DNA of 64,000 nucleotides from assembly GCF_037039395.1 (NCBI RefSeq), contig NZ_CP146242.1, positions 2,863,001 to 2,927,000 on the forward strand. The letters run 5' to 3'. A program made the translations under genes and the position numbers. The stretch comes from Agrobacterium vitis (GTDB lineage Bacteria; Pseudomonadota; Alphaproteobacteria; Rhizobiales; Rhizobiaceae). Every line of letters starts with the position of its first letter. Position 1 is the first letter of the stretch. The notes under the pieces were generated by a model, which saw only the letters and a program-made list of their open reading frames with translations, made no database searches and was not told the origin of the DNA. Positions 25,716 to 35,027 of the stretch are shown in pieces.

Positions 25716-26947
25716 TACGGGCTTTTGCCTTTCACAGCACTTTCATACCAGGCGACCAGCAGGGCGCGTTCCTGAGGCGTGACCTCCGAAACATTGCCGG
25801 GCGGCATGGCGTGGCTTCGTCCGGCCTGGATATAGATCTCCCGGGCATGCGCCGCAATCTCGGCATCGGTTTCGAATTTGACGTTCTTGGGCGCAAATGT
25901 CAGCCCTTCCCAGACCGGTTCCGCCGCATGGCACATCGAACAGCGCGCTTGGACGATATCGCGTGCCGTGCCAAAATGCGCGTCGGCCAGGAATTGCTGT
26001 TGCATGGGCGACAGTGCGGCATGCTCGCCTGAACCTGGTTTCTGCACGGTGGAAAGCCACATGATGATAATGAAGATCACCGTGGTCAGCATCCAGGTCC
26101 AGATCGGGCGGCCTTTGCGGGCATGGGTGGTATTGAACCAGTGGCGGATGGTGACGCCCATCAGGAACACCAGCGCGGCAATGATCCAATTATAGGCGGT
26201 GGCAAAGGCCAGCGGATAATGGTTGGACAGCATGAAGAACACGACGGGAAGCGTCAGGTAATTGTTGTGCAGCGAGCGCTGCTTGGCAATCATGCCGTAT
26301 TTCGGATCGGGTTTACGCCCCGCAATCAGATCGGCCACCACGACGCGCTGGTTGGGCATGATGATGAAGAACACATTGGCGGTCATGATCGTCGCGGTAA
26401 ACGCGCCCAGATGCAGGAAGGCGGCACGCCCGGTAAACACCTGTGTATAGCCCCAGGCCATGGCGACCAGCAGGATATAGAGCAGGATCATCAGCCCCCA
26501 GGTATTCTTGCCGATCGGGGATTTGCACAACAGGTCATAACAGATCCAGCCAATGGCAAGCGAAGCCATCGACAGGCCGATGGCCTCCGGCTGGGTAAGG
26601 TCGAGCACGCTCCGGTCGATCAAAAACAGATCGGCCCCGCCATAATAGACCACGCAGAGCATGGCAAAGCCGGACAGCCAGGTGGCATAGCTTTCCCATT
26701 TGAACCAGGTCAGGTGCTGCGGCATCGAGGCGGGCGCCACCAGATATTTCTGCACGTGGTAAAAGCCGCCGCCATGCACCTGCCATTCCTCGCCATAGAC
26801 GCCTTCTGGCATGCCGGGGCGTTTGACGAGACCCAGATCCAGCGCGATGAAATAGAAGGAAGAGCCGATCCAGGCGATGGCGGTGACGACATGCAGCCAG
26901 CGGACCGCAAAAGCCAGCCATTCCCAGGCGATGGCAAATTCATACAT
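25715..26947 (-). CDS. puuD: Membrane urate hydroxylase PuuD with C-terminal cytochrome c domain
   Basis: The product is 410 residues. About eight hydrophobic segments fill residues 10-300, starting WEWLAFAVRWLHVVTAIAWIG, the urate-oxidase N-terminal domain of PuuD. A C-terminal cytochrome c domain carries the haem motif CSMCH near residue 336 and a later Met in AMPPGN. PuuD oxidises urate to 5-hydroxyisourate at the inner membrane and passes electrons to the respiratory chain, replacing soluble urate oxidase. The product goes to UraH and UraD, encoded 13-22 kb away. It heads the puuD-guaD operon. Confidence 0.96.
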   Translation of the reverse strand: MYEFAIAWEWLAFAVRWLHVVTAIAWIGSSFYFIALDLGLVKRPGMPEGVYGEEWQVHGGGFYHVQKYLVAPASMPQHLTWFKWESYATWLSGFAMLCVVYYGGADLFLIDRSVLDLTQPEAIGLSMASLAIGWICYDLLCKSPIGKNTWGLMILLYILLVAMAWGYTQVFTGRAAFLHLGAFTATIMTANVFFIIMPNQRVVVADLIAGRKPDPKYGMIAKQRSLHNNYLTLPVVFFMLSNHYPLAFATAYNWIIAALVFLMGVTIRHWFNTTHARKGRPIWTWMLTTVIFIIIMWLSTVQKPGSGEHAALSPMQQQFLADAHFGTARDIVQARCSMCHAAEPVWEGLTFAPKNVKFETDAEIAAHAREIYIQAGRSHAMPPGNVSEVTPQERALLVAWYESAVKGKSP

Positions 26948-27071
26948 GGTTGACCTCTTTTACTCTCCCGACCAGTGACATTGCAAAATACTGGCGGCCA
27001 AGGGAAGGGCACATTTTCGCAGATGCGCAAAAATATGTGCATGCGTATGTTTTAGGCAGATTGGGTGAGGA

Positions 27072-27989
27072 TCAAGCGGTATTGACGCCGTTCAGTTCGA
27101 AGGGTGGCAGGTTTGCAATCAGCCATTGGTGAAAGGCCTTGACCTTCGGCAAGGTCCGGCGCGATGGCGGGTAAACCAGCCAGTAGATCTGGTCATCACC
27201 CAGCAGCAAGTCGAAGGGCTGGATCAGACGGCCCGCCGTCAGATCGTCGCTGACATAAAAGGGGCTGAGAAAGGCCATGGCGTGGCCTGCAATTGCCGCT
27301 CCGGCTTGAAGGTCGAGCGCGCCCTGAGCATCCAGTCCTGTTGACCTGGGGAGGGGAGAAACAACGCCTGCGGCACGAAACCAGTCTGCCCACCAGGTCT
27401 TGTCGCTGCTCATGCGGGGCAGTTTGAGAAGGTCTGCCGGTTCATGCACACCGCCAATGCTGGCGGCCAATGCGGGACTGAGCATGGGGGCGTAGCTGAG
27501 CTTCAATATCGGATGACAGATCAACCCGGGTACCGGCTCTTTGCCAATATGGATGCCGACATCGCCGCTCTCGCGGACAAAATCCCGCGGCTTCCCATCG
27601 TTTCGCAGCAGGCGCACGGCAATACCAGGATGCTGGAGTTGGAAATTGCCGAGATGGCGCGCCAGCCAATGGGAGGCAAAGGTCGGTGTGGAGTGAATTT
27701 CCAGAACTTCGCTTGCCTCATGCCGTGCCAGCGCCACGGCCTCGCGCAGCAGCTCGAAGCCTTCCCGCGTTTTCGGCAGCAGCCGTTCTCCGGCCTCGGT
27801 CAGGCTGATCTGCCTTGACGTCCGCAGAAACAGCAGCGCGCCGAGATTGTCCTCCAGCAGCTTGATCTGGTAGCTCACCGCCGTCTGGGTCATGCCAAGC
27901 TCTTCAGCGGCGCGGGTAAAACCATTGTGGCGGGCAACGGCCTCGAACACCCGCAATGCATTGACCGGGAACTGTTTCGACAATTTCAT
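27072..27989 (-). CDS. LysR-family transcriptional regulator (GcvA-like)
   Basis: The product is 305 residues. The N-terminal winged helix reads FPVNALRVFEAVARHNGFTRAAEELGMTQTAVSYQIKLLEDNLGALLFLR, with the FxRAAxELxxTQxAVSxQI pattern of the GcvA/AmpR subgroup. The effector-binding domain fills residues 90-300. It lies 124 bases upstream of puuD on the same strand, so it may be cotranscribed or may regulate the purine operon; there is no divergent partner except the small DUF1127-like gene on its other side. Effector unknown. Confidence 0.92.
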   Translation of the reverse strand: MKLSKQFPVNALRVFEAVARHNGFTRAAEELGMTQTAVSYQIKLLEDNLGALLFLRTSRQISLTEAGERLLPKTREGFELLREAVALARHEASEVLEIHSTPTFASHWLARHLGNFQLQHPGIAVRLLRNDGKPRDFVRESGDVGIHIGKEPVPGLICHPILKLSYAPMLSPALAASIGGVHEPADLLKLPRMSSDKTWWADWFRAAGVVSPLPRSTGLDAQGALDLQAGAAIAGHAMAFLSPFYVSDDLTAGRLIQPFDLLLGDDQIYWLVYPPSRRTLPKVKAFHQWLIANLPPFELNGVNTA

Positions 27990-28146
27990 TGGATAAGCTC
28001 TCTTTATGGATGAGCATGATAATCCGATTGGATTGTCGAGGCAATCGGCGCCAATATCCTCATATCAAAACGGGCGCCGGTGGTGAATTCACGCCTCTGC
28101 CGACCCGGTCTTACACATCAATAGATTTTGGGGAGTGCGGAGCATT

Positions 28147-28365
28147 ATGCCGTCTGCGAACGCATTGTGGTGCCTTGTTGCGAGGCTTTTTAGCAAGGTG
28201 ATTATCGGCCTTTCTGGCCGGAAAAACCGTTATCGATATCAGGATCTACCAGAGGATCTGAGGCGGGATGTCGGCCTTGACGATAGGCTGCCTGAACAGG
28301 CCGCCGATGCTATCTGGTTGCCCGGCAGCAGGCTCAGGCATTTGCTGCAAGGCGTTCTTCGTTGA
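28147..28365 (+). CDS. DUF1127 (YjiS-like) small protein
   Basis: The product is 72 residues. Its middle reads RYQDLPEDLRRDVGLDDRLPE, the characteristic DUF1127 LPxxxRRDIGLD segment, and the whole protein is basic. In Agrobacterium, small DUF1127 proteins are linked to RNA turnover and phosphate or carbon metabolism, and they are abundant in rhizobia. ATG 28147 was chosen over GTG 28135 because GGGGAG lies at better spacing. Its last 32 bases overlap antisense the 3' end of the sulfotransferase gene. Confidence 0.75.
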   Translation: MPSANALWCLVARLFSKVIIGLSGRKNRYRYQDLPEDLRRDVGLDDRLPEQAADAIWLPGSRLRHLLQGVLR

Positions 28366-30070
28366 GCAATCCTGCCAGCGTCAACCCGGCGATCATCTCG
28401 CCTAGACGATGACGATAATGGGCTGTCTTTTTATCGACGCCGCTGTAAAGCCCCTGGCGGACCTGGGCGCTGCTGAGTGTCATCACCGCCCTGTCGGCCT
28501 TGTGGAAGTCGAGGCAGTTTGCGTCCCAGGGCAGGCCGCAAAAGGCCAGCAGGCGGCGCGTTTCGCCTTCCTGGTCGAGCGTCAATTGCTCATAGCCCAG
28601 CTCCAGCACATCATCAGGAAACAGCGTTTGCCAATGGGCGCAGAGCCTGCGCTGGGCGGCGATATAGCGGGCGGTCTCGGCTTGGTCGTAGCTATATTGC
28701 ATGCCGTCACTGGGAAAATAGCTGGAATAAAGCGCAAAGCCGCTGGCCAGCGGATCGCGTTTCATGATGACGATCCTGGCGTCAGGAAACATCAACTTGA
28801 TAAAGCCGACCCAGAGGAAATTGACCGGCATCTTATCGACGACACGGGCACCTCCAGCTTTTTCACGGACCGGATCGATATAGCGCCGCGCCGCATCGGC
28901 CAGGGCCTTGGGCGTCACACTATCGAGGCCACGCAATGTCTGGCGGTCTTGTTTGAAGAACGCGTCGGTAATCGCATAGCTGAGCGTTTCCAACTCACCG
29001 GCGCCGTAGACATCCGCGTGGCTGGCAAGGATCTGCTCCGTCAGGCTGGTGCCGGAGCGCGGCAGGCCAACCACGAAGATCGGCCGTTCCGGCTGGACAT
29101 ATCCCGCCTTGGCGATGCTGTCCTGCGTTGAGCGGATGAATTCGGCGGTGAACCGGCCTTGCAACGCCTGCATCAGGTCAAGATCCTGATCAATGGTGTA
29201 GGCCGTGAATTGGCGCCGCCGTTTACGGTTGGCGTCTTCGAGATAGGTGAAGGCATCGTCGTATCGGCTGATATCGTTCAGCGCCTTGTAAAGCGCAAAG
29301 CCGAGTTTCAGCCGTCGGGCAGGCTCAACTGCCAGCGTCGCATGCAGGGCCTGCATGGCGGCGATATCTGGATCGTCTGGCCGGGCGCGGCTCAACATGC
29401 CCAGCAGCAGATAGCTATCGACATGGGTGGGGTCGAGGTTCAGCACCCTGCGATAGGCCGCCTTTGCCTCATCCATCCGCCCGACGCCCTGCAATGCCTG
29501 TCCCAGGTTGAAATGCGCCGTGAGATCGTTGGGATGGGCGCTTGCCGCCCGCTCCGCCAGCGCCAGGCCTAGCTTGAAATCACCTGCAATCAGGCTGCGG
29601 AAACTTTTGTCGTTCAGCGCCGCTAACTGGTTTGGGTCGTGGTTGAGGGTTAGATCGTAGGCCTCATTGGCCTCCAGATGGCGGCCCGCCTGTTTGAGGC
29701 AATGGGCAAGGGCGCTGTAGAGCGCGGCATTCGGACCGCCTGCTGCTATTGCGGCCCGATAATGGGTGATTGCATCCGGCCAGCGCCCGTCGATCTGGGC
29801 CAGATCGGCAAGCCGGCTATGGGCGGAAGGCTCAGCGCGGATCGACAAGACCGCCTGCAGAAGCTCTGTTGCTCCGGCGTGGTCATGAAGATGGATTGAA
29901 ATTTCGGCCAGATTGCGCGCCGCTGTGCAGGCCATCTGTTGCAGATCCTCGGCCTTGCGGCGATCGTCGGTTGGCAGCTTGGCCAGATCGGCTGGCTTAT
30001 ACTGGCGCGCCATGGCCAGCAGCGGTTCCAGTTTCTGGCGCTGGGCCTGTAGCTTTTCCAGGGCGCTCAT
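28334..30070 (-). CDS. TPR-repeat sulfotransferase
   Basis: The product is 578 residues. The N-terminal half (about 40-290) consists of tetratricopeptide repeats, for example AALYSALAHCLKQAGRHLEANEAY and TAHFNLGQALQGVGRMDEAKAAY. The C-terminal half is a sulfotransferase domain: the PAPS-binding loop PIFVVGLPRSGTSLTEQIL at about 330-348, and a VIMKRDPLASGFALYSSYF segment that matches the 3'-phosphate-binding region. It would transfer sulfate from PAPS to an unknown acceptor. The start at 30070 avoids a 68-residue Arg/Pro-rich extension running into xdhC. It lies 65 bases after xdhC on the same strand. The link to xanthine oxidation is unclear. Confidence 0.9.
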   Translation of the reverse strand: MSALEKLQAQRQKLEPLLAMARQYKPADLAKLPTDDRRKAEDLQQMACTAARNLAEISIHLHDHAGATELLQAVLSIRAEPSAHSRLADLAQIDGRWPDAITHYRAAIAAGGPNAALYSALAHCLKQAGRHLEANEAYDLTLNHDPNQLAALNDKSFRSLIAGDFKLGLALAERAASAHPNDLTAHFNLGQALQGVGRMDEAKAAYRRVLNLDPTHVDSYLLLGMLSRARPDDPDIAAMQALHATLAVEPARRLKLGFALYKALNDISRYDDAFTYLEDANRKRRRQFTAYTIDQDLDLMQALQGRFTAEFIRSTQDSIAKAGYVQPERPIFVVGLPRSGTSLTEQILASHADVYGAGELETLSYAITDAFFKQDRQTLRGLDSVTPKALADAARRYIDPVREKAGGARVVDKMPVNFLWVGFIKLMFPDARIVIMKRDPLASGFALYSSYFPSDGMQYSYDQAETARYIAAQRRLCAHWQTLFPDDVLELGYEQLTLDQEGETRRLLAFCGLPWDANCLDFHKADRAVMTLSSAQVRQGLYSGVDKKTAHYRHRLGEMIAGLTLAGLLNEERLAANA

Positions 30071-30135
30071 CGTGTCCGTTCTTTCATGTCCATTCCGGAC
30101 CCTGAATGGCAGATCAGCCCTGCGTGAAGCTGTGG

Positions 30136-30939
30136 TTACAGCAGGCGGTTGACCAGTTCGGCGGCGACCAGCGCGGCGATGACAGGCGGGCGCTTGTCCC
30201 GGATCGGGCTTGCCCCGATCGGCAGGATCAGGCGGTCGAGTATCGCCGGGTTGTCGCCCTCGCGTTCCAGCCAATGGGCGAAACTGGCGCGTTTGGTGGC
30301 AGAGCCGATCATGCCGATATAGGAGAGATCGTCGCGGGCCAAGGCTTCGCGGGCAATCAGGAAATCCAGCGCATGGTCATGGGTGACGATGACAACGCCG
30401 CCGCCGGGGGCAATTTGCGCCACATGGCTTTCCGGCATCGCCGTGCGATCGAGCGGAATGCCGGTTGGCACCGCGCCATCAATTGCGTCGCGTGCATCGA
30501 TCAACCGGGTGCGAAACGGCAGTGGTGCCAGGGCCGCGGCCAGCGCCAGCCCGACATGGCCAGCGCCAAAAATGAAGACCTGGGGGAATGCCTGCCACGC
30601 CTGTTGTGCCAAGGTCAGCAGCTCTTGCCGCCGCTGCGGTGTCAGGAGAGAAAGCGTCAGTTTCACCCACCCGCCGCAGCATTGGCCGATGGCCGGGCCA
30701 AGCGGCACGGCCATCTCCGCCTGATCTTCGCTGGCCTCCAGCATAGCGCGGGCTTTTTCAATCGCCAGATATTCCAGCTGTCCGCCGCCGATGGTGCCAA
30801 GCACCTGATGGCGTGCCACCACCATCAGCGCCCCGGCCTCGCGGGGCGTTGAGCCTTTGGCTTCAGTGACAGTCACCGCCACACAGTCAGCGTGGCGCGA
30901 GAGGAACGCGGCAAGCACTGCGCCGGAAAGATCAGTCAC
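30136..30939 (-). CDS. xdhC: Xanthine dehydrogenase accessory protein XdhC
   Basis: The product is 267 residues. The N-terminal XdhC/CoxI domain has VTVTEAKGSTPREAGALMVV, GTIGGGQLEYLAI and GQCCGGWVKL with the double Cys. The C-terminal Rossmann-like part has VFIFGAGHVGLALA and YIGMIGSATKRASF. XdhC binds and sulfurates the molybdenum cofactor and inserts it into XdhB. The start is GTG 30939, whose GTGA overlaps the xdhB stop, so the genes are coupled; the frame extends upstream only as a shadow of xdhB. Confidence 0.93.
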   Translation of the reverse strand: MTDLSGAVLAAFLSRHADCVAVTVTEAKGSTPREAGALMVVARHQVLGTIGGGQLEYLAIEKARAMLEASEDQAEMAVPLGPAIGQCCGGWVKLTLSLLTPQRRQELLTLAQQAWQAFPQVFIFGAGHVGLALAAALAPLPFRTRLIDARDAIDGAVPTGIPLDRTAMPESHVAQIAPGGGVVIVTHDHALDFLIAREALARDDLSYIGMIGSATKRASFAHWLEREGDNPAILDRLILPIGASPIRDKRPPVIAALVAAELVNRLL

Positions 30940-33281
30940 GCGCGCTGTGCCTCCTTCAACCGCTCGACCGCCATCAATACCCGCTCCGGCGTGGCAGGCG
31001 TATCGAGGCGCGGGCAGGAGCGGTAATCGGTCACGCTTGCCACCGCCATGGAGATCGCTTCCAGCACCGAATTGGCCAGCATGAAGGGCGGCTCGCCAAC
31101 CGCCTTGGAGCGGCCAATGGTGAGTTCGGTATTTTCCGCCCAGTCCGCCAGCTTGACGTTGAAGATTTTTGGCCGGTCTGAGGCGAGCGGTATCTTGTAG
31201 GTGGAGGGCGCGTGGGTGCGCAGCCGCCCTTTGCCGTCCCACCACAATTCCTCTGTTGTCAGCCAGCCCATGCCCTGCACGAAACCGCCTTCGATCTGGC
31301 CGATATCGATGGCCGGATTGAGCGATTTGCCGACATCGTGGAGAATATCGGTACGGTCAACAAGATATTCGCCGGTCAGCGTATCGATTGAGACTTCTGT
31401 GCAGGATGCGCCATAGGCATAGTAATAGAACGGCGTGCCGCGCCCGGTCTCGCGGTTCCAGTGGATTTTCGGTGTCTTGTAGAAACCGGCAGCCGAGAGC
31501 TGGACGCGGGCGAAATAGGCCTGGCGGATGAAATCGGGGAAAGCAATCTCTTCACCGCCGACCCTGACACGATTGGGCAGAAACACCACTTCTGCCTGCG
31601 ACACACCCCATTTTTCAGAGGCAAACACCACCAACCGCTCCTTGATCTGGCGCACGGCATCATAGGCGGCCATGCCGTTCAGGTCCGAGCCGGAAGAGGC
31701 GGCGGTGGCAGAGGTATTCGGCACTTTGCCTGTCGTGGTGGCAGTGATCTTCACTCTGTCGATATCGACCTGGAAGCCATCGGCAATCACCTGGGCCACC
31801 TTGGTATAAAGGCCCTGGCCCATTTCGGTGCCGCCATGGTTGAGATGGATGGAGCCGTCCTGATAGACATGCACCAGCGCCCCCGCCTGATTGAAGGCCG
31901 TCATGGTGAAGGAGATACCGAACTTGACCGGGGTGAGCGCAATGCCCTTGCGGATCACCGGGCTCGCCTTGTTGAAATCGAGGATCGCGGCGCGCCGTGC
32001 CTGATAATCGCAGGAGGTTTCCAGCTCCTCGACCACGCGGGCGATGATATTGTCGGTGACCTGCTGGTGATAGGGCGTCAGGTCCCGGCCAGAGCCGGTC
32101 TCGCCATAGAAATTGGCTTTGCGAACCTCAAGAGGGTCTTTGCCCAGGGCGTAGGCGATTTCCTCGATCACCCGTTCTGCCCCCAGCATGCCCTGCGGCC
32201 CGCCGAAACCGCGATAGGCGGTGTTGGAGACCGTGTGGGTTTTCAGCGGTTGCGAGGTCAGTTTCACATGCGGGTAAAAATAGCTGCTATCGGCATGAAA
32301 CAGTGCCCGATCGGTGACGGGGCCGGAAAGATCAGAGGAATAGCCGCAGCGGGCGGCGAAGTTTGCCTCTATGGCGTGGATACGGCCATCGTGATCGAAG
32401 GCGACGTCGAAATCCATTTTAAAATCATGGCGTTTGCCGGTAACGCTCATGTCCTCGTCGCGGTCCGGGCGAAACTTCACAGCCCGGTTGAGCTTCTTGG
32501 CGGCCAGGGCCGCGAGCGCCGCAAACTGATTGCCCTGGGTTTCCTTGCCACCGAAGCCGCCGCCCATGCGCCGCACATTGACGGTGATCGCATGCGAGGA
32601 AATATCCAGCACATGGCCGACAATATGCTGGATTTCCGACGGATGCTGGGTCGATGACCAGACGGTGACATCATCGTCTTCGCCGGGAATGGCCAGCGCG
32701 ATATGGCTTTCCAGATAGAAATGTTCCTGGCCGCCGATCCGCATCGCGCCTTGCAGCCGGTGCTCGGCCTTGTCCAGCTCGGTTTCTGGCGTGCCGCGCT
32801 TCAGCACCATGCCTGGGGTTACGAGCGGCGCGCCGTTTTCCAGTGCGGCATCGATATCGGTCCAGAAGGGCAGGTCGCGGTATTCGATTTTGGCAAGCCT
32901 TGCCGCCTTGCGGGCTGCCTCGCGGGTTTCGGCAATCACGGCAAAAACCGTCTGGCCGTGAAACTCCACCCGGTCGGTGGCGATCAACGGTTCGTCATGT
33001 CGCCCGCCGGAGGAGACGTCGTTGGTGCCGGGAATGTCCTTGGCCGTCAGCACCGCGACGACGCCGGGATAGGCCTGAACACCAGACAGATCGATGGAGA
33101 GAATGTCGGCATGGGCGCGATCTGCCATGCCGAGCGCGCCGTGCAACAGACCGGCGGGTTCTGGAATATCGTCGATATATTCTGCACTCCCAGCCACATG
33201 CTTATGCGCTGAATCATGGCGCAGCGATTGATGCATCGGACCCTGGATTGTGGCGGCGGTGGTGAAAAGGGCCTTATCCAT
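30936..33281 (-). CDS. xdhB: Xanthine dehydrogenase, molybdopterin-binding subunit
   Basis: The product is 781 residues. Molybdenum-site landmarks: RMGGGFGGKETQ near residue 226, AYRGFGGPQGMLGAERVIEE near 348, and the C-terminal KAVGEPPFMLA, which contains the catalytic Glu of the family. It oxidises hypoxanthine and xanthine to urate with XdhA. AAGGAA sits ten bases before ATG 33281; an upstream ATG at 33308 in frame is less likely. The order xdhA-xdhB-xdhC is interrupted only by a 243-base gap that contains an inverted repeat element. Confidence 0.96.
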   Translation of the reverse strand: MDKALFTTAATIQGPMHQSLRHDSAHKHVAGSAEYIDDIPEPAGLLHGALGMADRAHADILSIDLSGVQAYPGVVAVLTAKDIPGTNDVSSGGRHDEPLIATDRVEFHGQTVFAVIAETREAARKAARLAKIEYRDLPFWTDIDAALENGAPLVTPGMVLKRGTPETELDKAEHRLQGAMRIGGQEHFYLESHIALAIPGEDDDVTVWSSTQHPSEIQHIVGHVLDISSHAITVNVRRMGGGFGGKETQGNQFAALAALAAKKLNRAVKFRPDRDEDMSVTGKRHDFKMDFDVAFDHDGRIHAIEANFAARCGYSSDLSGPVTDRALFHADSSYFYPHVKLTSQPLKTHTVSNTAYRGFGGPQGMLGAERVIEEIAYALGKDPLEVRKANFYGETGSGRDLTPYHQQVTDNIIARVVEELETSCDYQARRAAILDFNKASPVIRKGIALTPVKFGISFTMTAFNQAGALVHVYQDGSIHLNHGGTEMGQGLYTKVAQVIADGFQVDIDRVKITATTTGKVPNTSATAASSGSDLNGMAAYDAVRQIKERLVVFASEKWGVSQAEVVFLPNRVRVGGEEIAFPDFIRQAYFARVQLSAAGFYKTPKIHWNRETGRGTPFYYYAYGASCTEVSIDTLTGEYLVDRTDILHDVGKSLNPAIDIGQIEGGFVQGMGWLTTEELWWDGKGRLRTHAPSTYKIPLASDRPKIFNVKLADWAENTELTIGRSKAVGEPPFMLANSVLEAISMAVASVTDYRSCPRLDTPATPERVLMAVERLKEAQRA

Positions 33282-33316
33282 GGGGGTGGTTCCTTGCATC
33301 AACGGCAAAATAATAT

Positions 33317-33502
33317 GGCTTCGCCCCCCTCATCCCCCTGCCGGGACCTTCTCCCCGCTGGGGAGAAGAGATGAGTGGAGATGCCTTGCTCCCAGTGAAA
33401 TGCCGTATTCCAAACGGTTGCGATATGAACAAGGCATTTGCAGCTCGCGTCTTCTCCCCAGCGGGGAGAAGGTGGCGGCAGCCGGATGAGGGGGGCGAAG
33501 CC
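33317..33502. repeat. Large inverted repeat element between xdhA and xdhB
   Basis: Two arms of about 52 bases (33317-33368 and 33451-33502) are near-perfect inverses around an 82-base centre. Each arm contains the CTTCTCCCC...GGGGAGAAG hairpin plus CCCCCCTCATCC...GGCTTCG. A single-arm copy occurs at 54253-54302 and a remnant near 44755. This is a common rhizobial intergenic repeat type. Located inside the xdh operon, it could form a very stable mRNA fold and uncouple xdhA from xdhB expression. Confidence 0.85.
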
Positions 33503-33524
33503 AAATGCCAGATGTTCATACCCA

Positions 33525-34997
33525 TCAAACCCCCTCCATCGCAAAGCGTTCCAGTTCTTGTCTCTGGCCGGATGTTTCCAGAAAGAACCGTGTCAGCAGG
33601 TTCTTGGCCGTCAATTGCCGGTAATCGGCGCTGGCCCGCCAGTCGGAGAGCGGCTGATAGTCGGCATCGAAGGCGGCGCGGGCAGCCTCGATGCTCTCCC
33701 GGCTCCAGACTTTCCCCATAAGAACCGCTTCCACGGCGCGCGCCCGTTTCGGCGTTCCGGCCATGCCGCCAAAGGCGATGCGCAGGGTGGTGACGCGGGC
33801 TTGGGCATCCTTCTCCAGATAAAAGGCCCCGCAAAGCGCCGAGATATCCTCATCGCGGCGCTTGGAGATCTTGTAGATGGCAAAGTCGCTTTCGGCCTTG
33901 GGGCGGGGCAGAAAAATACGTTCGACAAATTCGCCCGACTGCCGATCTTGGCGGCCATACTCAATGAAAAAATCTTCCAGCAGCAAGGTTCGCGTTCCCG
34001 AAGCCGAGCGCAGCGTCACCGTCGCACCAAGCGCGATCAGGGCAGGAGGCGTATCGCCAATCGGCGAACCATTGGCGATATTGCCGCCAATCGTGCCCAT
34101 ATTGCGCACCTGCTGGCCGCCGATCCGCTCGATCAACCGGCCAAAGGCGGGGATTTCTGCCCGAAGACAGTCGAAGGCGGCGCTGTAGTTGACCCCGGCA
34201 CCAAGGGTAATGCCGGTCTCATCGACCGTGATTTCCTGCAACGCTTCCAGATGGTTGATGAACACCACGGGGCTTAACGTCCGCATCTGCTTTGTCACCC
34301 AGAGACCGACATCGGTTGCACCGGCAACAATCGTCGCCTTGGGGTGTGCCGCCAGCACATTGGCCAGTGCCTCGATACTGTTGGGGACGATCAGGCTGCG
34401 GCCATCGTCGCCATCCAGGGCGATGGTGTCGGTGCTGGTCATGGCTTCCAGCGTGGCGATGATCTGCTCCCGTTCCCGTGCCAGAGGATCGAACAGCGCT
34501 GAAGGCCGGGTGAGGCCCATCTGTTCAGCGGCCTTGACGATGGGTTCATAGCCGGTGCAACGACAGAGATTGCCTTGCAAGGCCCGCTCGATTTCGGCCC
34601 GGCTCGGCGCCTCGCTTTCCAGCCACAGGCCGTAGAGCGACATAACGAAGCCGGGGGTGCAGAACCCGCATTGCGAGCCATGGCAATCCACCATGGCCTG
34701 CTGCACCGGATGCAAGGTGCCATCCTTGGCGGCCAGATGCTCGACCGTCACCACATGGCTGGCGTTGAGCGAGCCGATGAAGCGGATACAGGCATTAACC
34801 GCCTCATAGCGCAGCATGCCCTTCACCAGCCGCCCGACCAATACCGTACAGGCCCCGCAATCGCCTTCCGCGCAGCCTTCCTTTGACCCGGTCAGCCGCT
34901 TTGCCAGACGCAGATAATCCAGCAGCGTGCCGGTCGGATCGGCGCTATCAAGCGTCACGGGCTGGTCGTTGAGCAGAAAGCGGATGCGGTTGGTCAT
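33525..34997 (-). CDS. xdhA: Xanthine dehydrogenase, iron-sulfur/FAD subunit
   Basis: The product is 490 residues. The plant-type [2Fe-2S] site is GSKEGCAEGDCGACTV (about 37-52). The second [2Fe-2S] site is QCGFCTPG (about 108-115) together with LCRCTGY (about 145-151). An FAD domain follows (TIVAGATDVGLWVTKQ, then GGNIANGSPIGD). This subunit relays electrons from the molybdenum centre to NAD+. AAAGGG precedes the start. It lies 30 bases after bdhA, matching the bdhA-xdhA2-xdhB2 operon known from Sinorhizobium meliloti. Confidence 0.96.
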   Translation of the reverse strand: MTNRIRFLLNDQPVTLDSADPTGTLLDYLRLAKRLTGSKEGCAEGDCGACTVLVGRLVKGMLRYEAVNACIRFIGSLNASHVVTVEHLAAKDGTLHPVQQAMVDCHGSQCGFCTPGFVMSLYGLWLESEAPSRAEIERALQGNLCRCTGYEPIVKAAEQMGLTRPSALFDPLAREREQIIATLEAMTSTDTIALDGDDGRSLIVPNSIEALANVLAAHPKATIVAGATDVGLWVTKQMRTLSPVVFINHLEALQEITVDETGITLGAGVNYSAAFDCLRAEIPAFGRLIERIGGQQVRNMGTIGGNIANGSPIGDTPPALIALGATVTLRSASGTRTLLLEDFFIEYGRQDRQSGEFVERIFLPRPKAESDFAIYKISKRRDEDISALCGAFYLEKDAQARVTTLRIAFGGMAGTPKRARAVEAVLMGKVWSRESIEAARAAFDADYQPLSDWRASADYRQLTAKNLLTRFFLETSGQRQELERFAMEGV

Positions 34998-35027
34998 GAT
35001 GGCCCTTTGAGCGATGCGTTGGAAAGA

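Noticed and set aside
33317..33502. The inverted repeat as an insertion sequence or CRISPR remnant
   Set aside because: No transposase frame in the 82-base centre and no regularly spaced direct repeats. It fits a known type of dispersed intergenic repeat better.
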